A DNA stretch of 64,000 nucleotides from the NCBI RefSeq assembly GCF_019203985.1, contig NZ_JAGSPD010000003.1:1-64000 (forward strand), in the 5' to 3' direction. Under the pieces are notes generated by a model that was not told where the DNA came from, ran no database searches, and was given only the letters and a program-made list of their open reading frames with translations. Numbering within the stretch: position 1 is the stretch's first letter; every line of letters begins with the position of its first letter. The position numbers and the translations under genes are program-made. This document shows, one piece after another, positions 42,943 through 51,410 of the stretch. The stretch comes from Winogradskyella luteola. Its GTDB lineage: Bacteria; Bacteroidota; Bacteroidia; Flavobacteriales; Flavobacteriaceae.

Positions 42943-44973
42943 TTACATTCTGTTATAAAAGGACTCGGCCTCGGCTTCACTGCGCTGTTGTTTTGGTAGT
43001 TTGCCACCAAACTTTATTTTGAGTTCCTGATCCTTTATCAATTGTTCTGGAGTAATACCAGTTTCTTTTTGTATCTGTTGAATTTTGCGCTTGGCTTCAG
43101 CTTCCTCGGTTTTACGGACGTCATAATCTTTTTTCCATTGGGCTTTGTCACCTTCTTGCTGAAGTACCGGAAGCTGCTGTTGTTTTCTTACCTGTTGGGC
43201 ATCGGCGACGTACTGCTTATCTCCGTTAGGTAGCTTTAGATAAAGGCTGACGTAATTGTCTAGGTTGTCTGGATCGTACTTTACAAAGAACTTTTTATTG
43301 ACCCAGCGCTCTCTAAACCTTAGGTCTATATCACCATTGACATTGTAAACCTCGAAGTGGTGTTTTTGCTTTGCAATTTCAACACGTATGCCATCGGCTC
43401 TGTAGGTAATGGTATCTGAAGTGTACACCCAGAACATATCGATCATATCGAGGTAGCTCACATCCTCCTTCATTAATTGCTCCTCTTGGTAAACCTCGTT
43501 TCTGCTTTTGTTGTATTTAGCATGCTTGGCTTCGTTCCATTCCTGGACACAGAGTTCCCAAGCCTTAATTAGTTCTTGCTTGGTTGGTAGTTTGTCAAGA
43601 TTTGACAAAATGAAGTCCATATTAGGCTTATTGTTATCGGTACGGACTTTAATGGATTGCTTATCACTGAACCACCATGAGTTAATAACCTGCTGTTGTA
43701 GGCGGTTGAAAATACCTTCAGCTGGTGAGCTATGCTCATAAGCCGCATGTTGGTAATGAACACCTCCCTTTTTAGCTACCATTTTACCATATAGCTCCTG
43801 CATTCTAGTTGAGGTATGACCAGACTGACCATCGTAAGTGAATAAATATGGCCTTGTTTGAGCGTTGTTAAACGCCATTTTAATAGCATTAAAATGGTCG
43901 ATATGGTTTTCAGTTTCGCTGAAGGACCAGCCGATGATCTTCTCTGAGTAAACATCTATGACCGGATCTATCTTAAACTTAGCAGCTGCACCGAGTTGAT
44001 TGTCGTAGTAGTGCATCCAATCGATTTTGGATCCATCTATAGCCCAATATGCATTTGGGAACCATTGGTCTTTGTCCCTTACGAGCTTGTGACCGTATTT
44101 GTTTCTGTAAGTTTCAATGCCATCTCTGGATATCATCCACAGCTTCTCCTGTTCTGGTTCGTATAGCCATTTGTAGATAGCGGATTCTGATAGTTCTGGC
44201 CAGTCGCGCTTTTGGGCTTCCTTATTGTAGAGCATGTGAAGTACCGGTACCACAATTTTATTAGGCATTGAGTATTGAGCTATGAGCCACTTGGCAATAT
44301 CGCCTTTGATTTTTTGAGCTGCTTTGTTGTTTGCGTTCTTATGTACCAGGAACTCGTAACCCTCTTCTTTAAAACCATTTGCCTTACGCTCTAGCGCACG
44401 CACGTTAGTAGGTAATTTGTGAGGATATTTTTTAGTTTTGGTATTTGGGTAGCATTCAGACTTAAGGTCTTTAATGATGTTAGTCAATTTTTTCTTAAGG
44501 TCGCCTTTCTTTGATTTTTTTCGACGCTGTTTGATCTTATGATCGTAGTTAATCAGTATCTCGTTGTAAAGGTTTAGTATTTCGGCTTCGCAGATGTATT
44601 GGGCTTGTTTTTTGTTTGGGATGCCTCGGCCGTCTTCGTAGGTATAGGTTTTGTAAAAATCAATTGCTTTATAGTCTGTGGTGATCTGATTTGTAAAGGT
44701 TTCGCGATCGTCTTTTAGATAAGGGTTACCAAAGGATCTAATAATGACGTTTTTTAGATCTTCGGGTATGCTAGCGAATTCTATTAGACCGGATCTACCA
44801 CGTCCTTTTGTCCGGATTCGGTTAAGCTTTCCTCTTTGTACCCATTTTTGAAAGTTGCTATAACTTAAAATTGAGAGGTGATTGTAGAACACATCCTGAT
44901 CAACACAAATCGTATTTAGATAGTTTTCGTACACAGGACTATTGTTCCACATTGATTGATTCGTAATACTCAA
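42943..44973 (-). CDS. MuA-like DDE transposase
   Basis: 676 residues, same size class as MuA (663). The N-terminal part (about 1-100) has winged-helix DNA-binding sequence (FQKWVQRGKLNRIRTKGRGR). The RNase H-like core has Asp313 in AIDGSKIDW, Asp381 in FTYDGQSGH and Glu419 in SSPAEGIFN, a credible DDE triad. A beta-barrel region and a basic, charged C-terminal tail for MuB contact follow. Start overlaps the Cro-like gene by 35 bases. Confidence 0.92.
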   Translation of the reverse strand: MSITNQSMWNNSPVYENYLNTICVDQDVFYNHLSILSYSNFQKWVQRGKLNRIRTKGRGRSGLIEFASIPEDLKNVIIRSFGNPYLKDDRETFTNQITTDYKAIDFYKTYTYEDGRGIPNKKQAQYICEAEILNLYNEILINYDHKIKQRRKKSKKGDLKKKLTNIIKDLKSECYPNTKTKKYPHKLPTNVRALERKANGFKEEGYEFLVHKNANNKAAQKIKGDIAKWLIAQYSMPNKIVVPVLHMLYNKEAQKRDWPELSESAIYKWLYEPEQEKLWMISRDGIETYRNKYGHKLVRDKDQWFPNAYWAIDGSKIDWMHYYDNQLGAAAKFKIDPVIDVYSEKIIGWSFSETENHIDHFNAIKMAFNNAQTRPYLFTYDGQSGHTSTRMQELYGKMVAKKGGVHYQHAAYEHSSPAEGIFNRLQQQVINSWWFSDKQSIKVRTDNNKPNMDFILSNLDKLPTKQELIKAWELCVQEWNEAKHAKYNKSRNEVYQEEQLMKEDVSYLDMIDMFWVYTSDTITYRADGIRVEIAKQKHHFEVYNVNGDIDLRFRERWVNKKFFVKYDPDNLDNYVSLYLKLPNGDKQYVADAQQVRKQQQLPVLQQEGDKAQWKKDYDVRKTEEAEAKRKIQQIQKETGITPEQLIKDQELKIKFGGKLPKQQRSEAEAESFYNRM

Positions 44974-45148
44974 TTATTTCTCGAGCTGCTTTAAGAATAT
45001 TTTGAGCTTTATCGTTTTCTGGGTCAGATTCTGATTTTAATATCCTTGACACGTAGGAATGAGAGCATTCAAACTTTTTAGCCAGACCACTTGCATTTAC
45101 CATTTTAATCTGGGTTTCCGTAAGTGGGATAAATTTTTTTGTGTACAT
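44939..45148 (-). CDS. Cro/Ner-like HTH protein
   Basis: 69 residues. NASGLAKKFECSHSYVSRILKS is a helix-turn-helix. First gene of the early operon, divergent from the repressor, as Mu ner. Likely represses early or repressor transcription. Confidence 0.72.
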   Translation of the reverse strand: MYTKKFIPLTETQIKMVNASGLAKKFECSHSYVSRILKSESDPENDKAQNILKAAREIIEYYESINVEQ

Positions 45149-45150
45149 TA

Positions 45151-45198
45151 GTTCAAGAATTTGAACAAATATAATAGAAAGTTTTCTAAAAAAGCAAA
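45151..45198 (-). promoter_or_regulatory. Early promoter with palindromic operator
   Basis: Minus-strand TTTG (45198-45195), 21-base spacer, TATATTTG (45173-45166): a full Bacteroidetes promoter for the early operon. The palindrome GTTCAAGAATTTGAAC at 45151-45166 lies over the expected start of transcription and is a natural operator for the repressor or the Cro-like protein. Confidence 0.65.
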
Positions 45199-45222
45199 CT
45201 TTATGAGATATATTTCTAATTT

Positions 45223-45702
45223 ATGGATGGAATAGTTTCTAAAATTAAAACCTATATTGATAATAATCAACTTACCGCAAGTGCTGTTGAGCGCTCTATT
45301 GGCGTGTCTAACGGAACTTTATCCAAAGCTTTAAAAAAAGGTACTAGTATAAATACCGCTACTTTAGAAAAGTTTCTAAACACCTACAAAGATTTCAAAC
45401 TTACTGATAATTACAACGATGATTTTAGCATTGATAGAAATTTCAACGATGAATCTTTGAGCTTAAACGAAAAAAGTGATAATAAAAAGTTAAAGTTGGC
45501 TCATTCCATAAATGATGACACTTTCAAATTGAATCTTTTAAAGGAAATATTTGGTTTTGATAATGGTAAATTAGATTTGATACTCAGTAATCAGGAAAAG
45601 ATTTTAGGTCTCTTGGATCGACAATTCATTAAAGATAATATTAAAAGAATAAGAGAGGAGATAATAAATGAGGAGAAGTCAGAAAATTTTAAAGAGCACT
45701 AG
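45223..45702 (+). CDS. Phage repressor-like HTH protein
   Basis: 159 residues. An N-terminal HTH (LTASAVERSIGVSNGTLSKAL) of the Cro/CI kind, an acidic middle, and C-terminal helices that could oligomerise. The only plus-strand gene at the left end, divergent from the early operon, as expected for a lysogeny repressor. Confidence 0.72.
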   Translation: MDGIVSKIKTYIDNNQLTASAVERSIGVSNGTLSKALKKGTSINTATLEKFLNTYKDFKLTDNYNDDFSIDRNFNDESLSLNEKSDNKKLKLAHSINDDTFKLNLLKEIFGFDNGKLDLILSNQEKILGLLDRQFIKDNIKRIREEIINEEKSENFKEH

Positions 45703-45703
45703 T

Positions 45704-45886
45704 TTATGTATTAGCGTAATTGTTCAAGATCTCATTGATATCAGCTTCAAGCAATGTACGATCTGCTTTAATTAAGTTATCTTCAATGTCCTGAATTATT
45801 TTTAAAAATTGGACCTTTGTTAAAGCTCCTTCTTTATAGGCGTTCTCGCTAGCTACTAGCAATATTTTTTGATTTTTATAATTCAT
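45704..45886 (-). CDS. Small phage protein, unknown
   Basis: 60 residues, helical (MNYKNQKILLVASENAYKEG). It converges on the repressor gene and overlaps the membrane protein gene by 11 bases. Confidence 0.5.
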   Translation of the reverse strand: MNYKNQKILLVASENAYKEGALTKVQFLKIIQDIEDNLIKADRTLLEADINEILNNYANT

Positions 45887-46373
45887 TTTCAGATAGTACT
45901 CTTTTCTTTTTTTCGATTTCTCTAGTTATAGATTCTTTTTCTTTTTTATTGTAAGCAGTCCATACAAAGATTATTAGAATACAAGTTCCAAGAGCATAAA
46001 AATAAGTGTATTGTTTATCTACAATATTCAAGTCATAAATAATAAACCATAACTGTAAAGTGTATGAGTACAAGGGTACTACATACGCAATCAGTTTTGT
46101 TTTTAAATGTGCTGCAATGATAAGTAACAATGGAGATACAGTTACAGAAATTGACCAGATCAAAGTTTCAAAATCATAGGAGTCATATCTCGAGGGTAGT
46201 GAAAAATTTATATCTAAAAAACCAATAATCTTATCTGTGTATAAGACTATACCAGATAAGATTACTAAAACAGTTCCTAAAAAACTTGACTTTAAAAAAT
46301 TGAATTGACTAGGAGATACCGTTTCCTGGTCTTTTAATTTTTGTCTTGTCAATTTTTGTGATTTTTTGGCCAT
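45876..46373 (-). CDS. Four-TM phage membrane protein
   Basis: 165 residues from the ATG at 46373 (MAKKSQKLTRQKLKDQETVS). Four hydrophobic segments (about 31-46, 65-87, 91-110 and 119-138) and a basic coiled C-terminus. Placed between left end and repressor, transcribed apart from the early operon; a lysogenic conversion or exclusion role is possible. Confidence 0.6.
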   Translation of the reverse strand: MAKKSQKLTRQKLKDQETVSPSQFNFLKSSFLGTVLVILSGIVLYTDKIIGFLDINFSLPSRYDSYDFETLIWSISVTVSPLLLIIAAHLKTKLIAYVVPLYSYTLQLWFIIYDLNIVDKQYTYFYALGTCILIIFVWTAYNKKEKESITREIEKKKRVLSENEL

Positions 46374-47008
46374 TAATATCAATGATTAAATCATTACTTA
46401 ACGACAGTGCGAATAATGCGCAAAACACCCATGCGCGGGTAATTGTAGGTTTCATAGATTTGGGTTTTAGGCTTTTGGGAAGCCAATTATTGGTTGCTAA
46501 TCTACAATATTACAACCATTTAACCAAATCTTGCAATTAATACACCACTGCTTTAGTAAAACTATTTGACTAAATTAAGTTATTATAACTAAAAATATTT
46601 ACGGTTTTTCCGCACATTTTCTATGAAAAAAACATTAGAATGTTAAAAAAGTACATTAAACTTTCATAATATAAAAGCCTACTGAAAATGTAACTTATTA
46701 AAAAACAGCATTTTGATTTATTTGTGACCATAAATTTAAATGCATTATCCCTATGTGTTAATTTAAATTAAGTTCATTTAAATTACTTTTTAAGTAACTA
46801 TAACCGATACTGTAAGCTTAAAATTTCGGTTTTTGTCCATCCTATTGTCCATCCTATTGTCCATCCTATGATTTTTTAGTAAAAATCTGTTTAATTGTTC
46901 TTTAGTAATTTTGCCATTATAGCACAGTTATTATTGCACTACTTTGAATGCTTGTAATAGTAATTTTTAAGCGGTTTTAAAGCAAGAATTGTAGTTGTTT
47001 AAGGTTAG
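46374..47008. other. Gene-free AT-rich prophage left-end region
   Basis: About 635 bases without a convincing gene. It holds the 3 x 12-bp repeat and probably the promoter for the membrane-protein gene. One 48-residue signal-like frame (46455-46309, minus) overlaps that gene and is not called. Confidence 0.6.
46833..46868 (+). repeat. Three perfect tandem copies of TTGTCCATCCTA
   Basis: A 12-bp unit repeated three times without a mismatch, in AT-rich non-coding DNA 165-315 bases inside the left end. One-and-a-bit helical turns per unit suits cooperative protein binding; role unknown. Confidence 0.85.
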
Positions 47009-47182
47009 TGTATATTTGTTGTTTAGAAAAAGGAAGTGTAATGGTATAAAAACGGTAGTTATTGTACAATTTGTTTTTAATAGCGAAAAAACAAAAAACG
47101 TCCGAAAGCTTTTAAAAATATACCTTTTTTGGACTTTTTATAATATTTACTTTGTACTATTTAATTTAATACCCCTACGATA
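47009..47182. other. Prophage left end (attL) with three transposase-type sites
   Basis: Reading inward on the minus strand: TAGTACA (core near 47157), CAAATTGTACA (47073-47063) and the weaker CAAATATACA (47018-47009). The middle site is identical to the inner right-end site and has related flanks. The wide L1-L2 gap recalls Mu. The terminus itself reads TATCGTAG rather than the usual TG. Confidence 0.5.
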
Positions 47183-47187
47183 AATCG
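47183..47187. repeat. Target-site duplication, left copy (AATCG)
   Basis: Matches AATCG at 7730-7734 and is followed by GGAAA, the second arm of the restored host palindrome. Confidence 0.75.
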
Positions 47188-47235
47188 GAAATTTTCATCT
47201 TTATAATTTAGCATTTCTTTAGTAACTAAAACCGT

Positions 47236-47243
47236 TATCTTTG
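47236..47243 (+). promoter_or_regulatory. -7 element of the truA promoter
   Basis: TATCTTTG matches TAnnTTTG and lies 26 bases before the truA start. It stays outside the prophage, so truA keeps its promoter. Confidence 0.55.
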
Positions 47244-47268
47244 TGCTTTCACAAAAGTAAGATTTCTA

Positions 47269-48018
47269 TTGCGATTTTTCATTGAGTTTTCATATAATGG
47301 TAAAGCCTATCACGGTTGGCAAATTCAACCTAATGCTATTTCTGTACAAGAAGTGTTGGAAAAAGCATTAAGTACAATTTTGAAAACTGGAATAACCGTG
47401 GTTGGGGCAGGTAGAACAGATGCAGGTGTACATGCTTCGCAAATGTTTGCACATTTTGATTTTGCAGAAACGTTTAACTCAAAGGATTTAGTTTATAGGC
47501 TAAATTCTTATTTGCCAAAAGATATTGCCATTCTCAATATTTTTGAAGTACAGCCCAACGCACATGCTAGATTTAATGCTACAAGTCGAACTTATCATTA
47601 TAAAATTTCGACTTCCAAAAATGTGTTTGACTATGATTTTGCTTATCAAGTGCAATTACCTTTAAACGTTGATGCCATGAACGAAGCATGTAAAATCTTA
47701 TTTAAGTATAAGGATTTTCAATGCTTTTCTAAAAGTAATACAGATGTAAAGACTTATAATTGCGATATTAAAACGGTATTTTGGACTATAAACACGAATC
47801 AACTTATATTTACAATTACAGCAGATCGGTTTTTGCGTAACATGGTTAGAGCAATTGTTGGCACAATGGTAAATATAGGATTGGGAAAATTAAAGCCAGA
47901 AGATATGAGTTATATTATAGCATCTAAGGATAGAGGCAGAGCGGGTTTTTCGGTGCCAGCACATGGCTTGTACTTGGTAGAAGTTGTTTATCCCGAATCG
48001 CTTAGATTAAAAAGTTAA
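47269..48018 (+). CDS. truA: tRNA pseudouridine(38-40) synthase TruA
   Basis: 249 residues. The TTG start gives MRFFIEFSYNGKAYHGWQIQ, the normal TruA beginning. Catalytic Asp in VGAGRTDAGVHA; further FLRNMVRAIVG and the C-terminal GLYLVEV. Converts U38-U40 in the tRNA anticodon arm to pseudouridine. First gene right of the prophage. Confidence 0.95.
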   Translation: MRFFIEFSYNGKAYHGWQIQPNAISVQEVLEKALSTILKTGITVVGAGRTDAGVHASQMFAHFDFAETFNSKDLVYRLNSYLPKDIAILNIFEVQPNAHARFNATSRTYHYKISTSKNVFDYDFAYQVQLPLNVDAMNEACKILFKYKDFQCFSKSNTDVKTYNCDIKTVFWTINTNQLIFTITADRFLRNMVRAIVGTMVNIGLGKLKPEDMSYIIASKDRGRAGFSVPAHGLYLVEVVYPESLRLKS

Positions 48019-48054
48019 TTTTAAAAGAGATTTCTGCGCATGCGGAAACTAAAT

Positions 48055-49824
48055 ATGGCAGAAGAACAAAAGAAAATATTTGATGTTTCGCTCTTTAAGC
48101 GTTTGTTGGAATACATAAAACCATATCGTAATATTTTTGCGATTTCTTTGATTTGTGTAATCGGACTTGCAGTTTTTGGAGCCATGAGACCTTATGTATT
48201 AAAAGAAGCGATTGATGTTAAAATCGCTAATAAAGAATACAATGGTTTTGTTTTCTACATTACTATTATGTTTGCTTTATTAGTTTTTGAAGTTATTTCG
48301 CAACTACTCTTTATATATTATGCAAGCTGGCTCGGACAGTCTGTAGTTAAGGATATTCGTGTAAAACTATTTAAGCACATTCTAAATTTTAAGATGACTT
48401 ATTTTGACAAGTCGTCTGTTGGAGTTCTTATTACCAGAGCTGTGACTGATATGGAGCGTATTGCAGATATTTTTGGTCAAGGGCTTTTTATGATATTCAG
48501 TGATATTTTAAAGATGTTAGTTGTAGCCATGGTTATGGCATTTATAAACCTAAAATTAGGTTTGATTGTTTTTGCGACTATGCCAATAATAATAATTGCC
48601 ACTAAGATTTTTCAGAAGTATATGAAACGAGCTTTTGAAGATGTACGTACCGAAGTATCTAACTTAAATTCCTTTGTGCAAGAACGTGTTACAGGCATGA
48701 AAATCTTACAATTATTTACGCGTGAAACCACTGAGTACAAAAAATTTAAAGCCATAAATGAGCGTCACAAAAAAGGTTGGTTAAAAACAGTTTGGTATAA
48801 TTCTATTTTCTTTCCGATTGCAGAATTTGTGTCTTCGGTAACTTTAGCTTTAGTTATTTTAGTTGGCGGTTTTGGTGTAGTTTCGGAAGTTTCAGGTACA
48901 ACAATGGGAGATTTAATTTCGTTTACCATGTTTATTCCCATGTTGTTTAGGCCTTTAAACCAAATTGCCAATAAATTTAATACCTTACAAATGGGTATGG
49001 TGGCAGCAGATCGAGTATTTAAGGTATTGGATACAGAATCTAATATTGATGATCTGGGTACCATAGAAGCGAATCATTTTAAAGGAAAGATTGAATTTAA
49101 AAATGTGCGTTTCTCTTACATCAAAGATGAAGAAGTTCTAAAAGGTGTATCTTTTAATGTTGAAGCTGGTGAAACTGTTGCCATTGTTGGTGCTACAGGT
49201 GCTGGTAAATCTACGATAATCAATCTGTTGAATCGCTTTTATGAAATTGATTCTGGTACTATTTGTATAGATGGTATTGATATAAAAAATATGACGCTAA
49301 ATTCTTTGCGCAATCAAATAGCGGTAGTGCTACAAGATGTGTTCTTATTTGCGGATACCATTCTTAACAACATTAAACTTAACAATGAATACATAACGGA
49401 AGAAGATGTTGTAACAGCTGCAAAAGCCATCGGTATACATGATTTTATTTCTACGCTTCCTGGTGGTTATCATTATAATGTAAAAGAGCGCGGTGTTATG
49501 TTGTCTTCTGGTCAGCGCCAATTAATTTCGTTTTTAAGAGCCTATGTCACCAATCCTAGTATTTTAATATTGGACGAAGCGACATCTTCTGTAGACTCTT
49601 ATTCGGAGCAATTAATTCAAGATGCAACAGATACTATAACTAAAGGAAGAACTTCTATAGTTATTGCGCACCGTTTGGCTACGATTCAGCAAGCCGATAA
49701 AATTATCGTAATGGACGCTGGACAAATCGTGGAAATGGGTACGCACAAGTCCTTACTTAAAAAGAAAGAGGGCTATTATAAAAACCTCTACGAAGTTCAG
49801 TTTTTAAAGGTTGAAGCTATCTAA
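48055..49824 (+). CDS. ABC exporter, fused TM and ATPase domains (MsbA/MDR type)
   Basis: 589 residues from the ATG at 48055 (MAEEQKKIFDVSLF); another ATG at 48040 adds 5. Six membrane helices (to about residue 310) and an ATPase with Walker A GATGAGKST, signature LSSGQRQ, Walker B ILILDEATSSVD and the His switch VIAHR. Acts as a dimer exporting lipids or drugs. Overlaps the end of the DUF3667 gene. Confidence 0.9.
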   Translation: MAEEQKKIFDVSLFKRLLEYIKPYRNIFAISLICVIGLAVFGAMRPYVLKEAIDVKIANKEYNGFVFYITIMFALLVFEVISQLLFIYYASWLGQSVVKDIRVKLFKHILNFKMTYFDKSSVGVLITRAVTDMERIADIFGQGLFMIFSDILKMLVVAMVMAFINLKLGLIVFATMPIIIIATKIFQKYMKRAFEDVRTEVSNLNSFVQERVTGMKILQLFTRETTEYKKFKAINERHKKGWLKTVWYNSIFFPIAEFVSSVTLALVILVGGFGVVSEVSGTTMGDLISFTMFIPMLFRPLNQIANKFNTLQMGMVAADRVFKVLDTESNIDDLGTIEANHFKGKIEFKNVRFSYIKDEEVLKGVSFNVEAGETVAIVGATGAGKSTIINLLNRFYEIDSGTICIDGIDIKNMTLNSLRNQIAVVLQDVFLFADTILNNIKLNNEYITEEDVVTAAKAIGIHDFISTLPGGYHYNVKERGVMLSSGQRQLISFLRAYVTNPSILILDEATSSVDSYSEQLIQDATDTITKGRTSIVIAHRLATIQQADKIIVMDAGQIVEMGTHKSLLKKKEGYYKNLYEVQFLKVEAI

Positions 49825-50612
49825 GGTGATTTCTTGGGGGTAAAATCTTCAAGGTTTACCACACCAGTTGCAACCATAATAAAGAATACCGCTATAGATA
49901 TAATAATATAGGCGACCATAAATAAGGCTAGAGAAATTAAAGCTTTTAATATTAAGTTTCCTGTAGATAGTTTAAATATTCTTTTAAGCATGTAGCTGTG
50001 ATACAAAAACATTAAAGGCCATGTGCAGAAACTAAACAGAAGATAGTACTCTGGTATGGTTAAAAGTGCAATCTGAGCTGCGAATACCAAAAGAATACTC
50101 ATTAAAGACATGGAGTATAGATAAATAATGATATGCTCGGTAAAATTGTACTTTTTATCTAAAAAGGTAATCCAAGAGATTAAAGCCAACAGCGGTATTA
50201 AAAATGAATAAAATAAGGAGTTATATTCTAAAGCGCCACCAGATGTAGCGTCAAATATATCCTGACTTGCTTTTACTCCTTCAAATAATGTTGAAAAATC
50301 TAAATGCTGAATATAGAATTTTTTCAATATAAATACAGAAATACCAGATAGGGTCAGCGATAATCCAAAAAAGCTAATTGGGTTAATATATTTCTTTCTA
50401 ACACCATTGATATAACCAACGATAACATCTTCAGGATTTTTAAAGAGTTGTACAAAAGTTCGTAATAATTTATTATCGTAGTTAAAGAAAGTTTCGCTAA
50501 GATGTTCAAAAAGATTTTTAAAGTTTAAACGTTTTCTAATCACTCTGCCACCACAACTTTTACAATAGTCGTCTTGTTCTTGTAGTTCGGTATGACAGTT
50601 TTTGCAATTCAA
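49821..50612 (-). CDS. DUF3667 membrane protein, copy 2
   Basis: 263 residues. N-terminal zinc ribbon CKNCHTEL and CKSCGGRV, then DNKLLRTFVQLFKNPEDVI and GVRKKYINPISFFGLSLTL, the DUF3667 core, with five membrane helices. It is a paralogue of the upstream gene, one base apart. Role unknown. Confidence 0.85.
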   Translation of the reverse strand: MNCKNCHTELQEQDDYCKSCGGRVIRKRLNFKNLFEHLSETFFNYDNKLLRTFVQLFKNPEDVIVGYINGVRKKYINPISFFGLSLTLSGISVFILKKFYIQHLDFSTLFEGVKASQDIFDATSGGALEYNSLFYSFLIPLLALISWITFLDKKYNFTEHIIIYLYSMSLMSILLVFAAQIALLTIPEYYLLFSFCTWPLMFLYHSYMLKRIFKLSTGNLILKALISLALFMVAYIIISIAVFFIMVATGVVNLEDFTPKKSP

Positions 50613-51410
50613 TTAGATATTTAGTTTTCCTGTTGCAAATAAATAAATTACTGCGATTACTAATATAATAACCATTATGATTGAGAAAACAATCGTATAT
50701 ATGATGTAGGCCCCAATATATCTAATTAATGAATTTATATAGGACAAATTATACAATCTCTTAAATATATATGCTCCATATAAAATTAATGGAGGAGTTA
50801 TGATTATGGAAGCAATGAGATAATCAAAAACATTAAAAACTGCCATAATAGTAATAACAACAAAATTGACAAAAATAGTTTGTGCTGTTATGTAAAGATT
50901 AATAACCAAATGCTCAGTATAGTTATATTTTCTTTTATCTAAATAGATTAACCATGTTCCAATAGCAATAAAAGGCATTAACACAGAAAAGAATATACCT
51001 TGAGAATTACTAAAAAAATCTGCAGAATTAGCAAATGGATTGTTATTTCCAGTACCACTCACTTTAAAAGTTTCCTTAAACGCTTCGAATTGCGGTTCTA
51101 AAAATTCAGAAAAAAATTGTTTTAAAAGAAACATCTGAAATCCCAGTAAAGTCAAAGAAATCGCATAATAGGTGATGGCATTAATATACTTTTTGCGTGT
51201 ACCATCTATAAATCCTCCAATAACATCTTCGGGAGTTGTAAACAAACAAATTAATGTTCTTAAAAACTTGTTGTCTAAAGATAAAAATTCCTGATTAACC
51301 TGTATAGCCAACACTTTCGGAGTCAACCGATTTTGAATAACCTTTGCTCCGCACTCATCACAATATTTTTGAGTGTCATTTAGGATTTTGTTACAGTTTT
51401 TGCAATTCAT
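50613..51410 (-). CDS. DUF3667 membrane protein, copy 1
   Basis: 265 residues from the ATG at 51410, which overlaps the dacA stop (TGATG). Zinc ribbon CKNCNKIL and CDECGAKV, then DNKFLRTLICLFTTPEDVI and GTRKKYINAITYYAISLTL. Same plan as copy 2, so a tandem duplication. Coupling to dacA suggests a link to cell-envelope control. Confidence 0.85.
   Translation of the reverse strand: MNCKNCNKILNDTQKYCDECGAKVIQNRLTPKVLAIQVNQEFLSLDNKFLRTLICLFTTPEDVIGGFIDGTRKKYINAITYYAISLTLLGFQMFLLKQFFSEFLEPQFEAFKETFKVSGTGNNNPFANSADFFSNSQGIFFSVLMPFIAIGTWLIYLDKRKYNYTEHLVINLYITAQTIFVNFVVITIMAVFNVFDYLIASIIITPPLILYGAYIFKRLYNLSYINSLIRYIGAYIIYTIVFSIIMVIILVIAVIYLFATGKLNI

Larger units (their letters stand above)
7735..47182 (-). 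mobile_element. Complete Mu-like transposable prophage, contractile tail
   Basis: About 39.4 kb carrying MuA-like DDE transposase, MuB-like ATPase, GemA, DUF3164, Mu-type gp29 portal, MuF, gpG, gp36, protease-scaffold, capsid, sheath, tube, tape measure, gp44-gp48-like baseplate and fibre genes. The transposase end (left end) is at the high coordinate, so the element reads right to left. It is bounded by 5-bp duplications and has transposase-type repeats inside both ends. Every expected virion and transposition function is recognisable and no gene is visibly broken, apart from two genes that appear to use programmed frameshifting, so it may be active. Confidence 0.9.

Noticed and set aside
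46309-46455. 48-residue minus-strand frame with a signal-like N-terminus
   Set aside because: It overlaps the better-supported four-TM protein gene by 65 bases in another frame; kept as a remote possibility only.
46833-46868. CRISPR-like array
   Set aside because: Three directly adjacent 12-bp units without spacers and no cas genes.
46995-47183. 62-residue plus-strand frame at the left end
   Set aside because: It covers the transposase-type end sites and ends at the prophage border; AT-rich chance frame.
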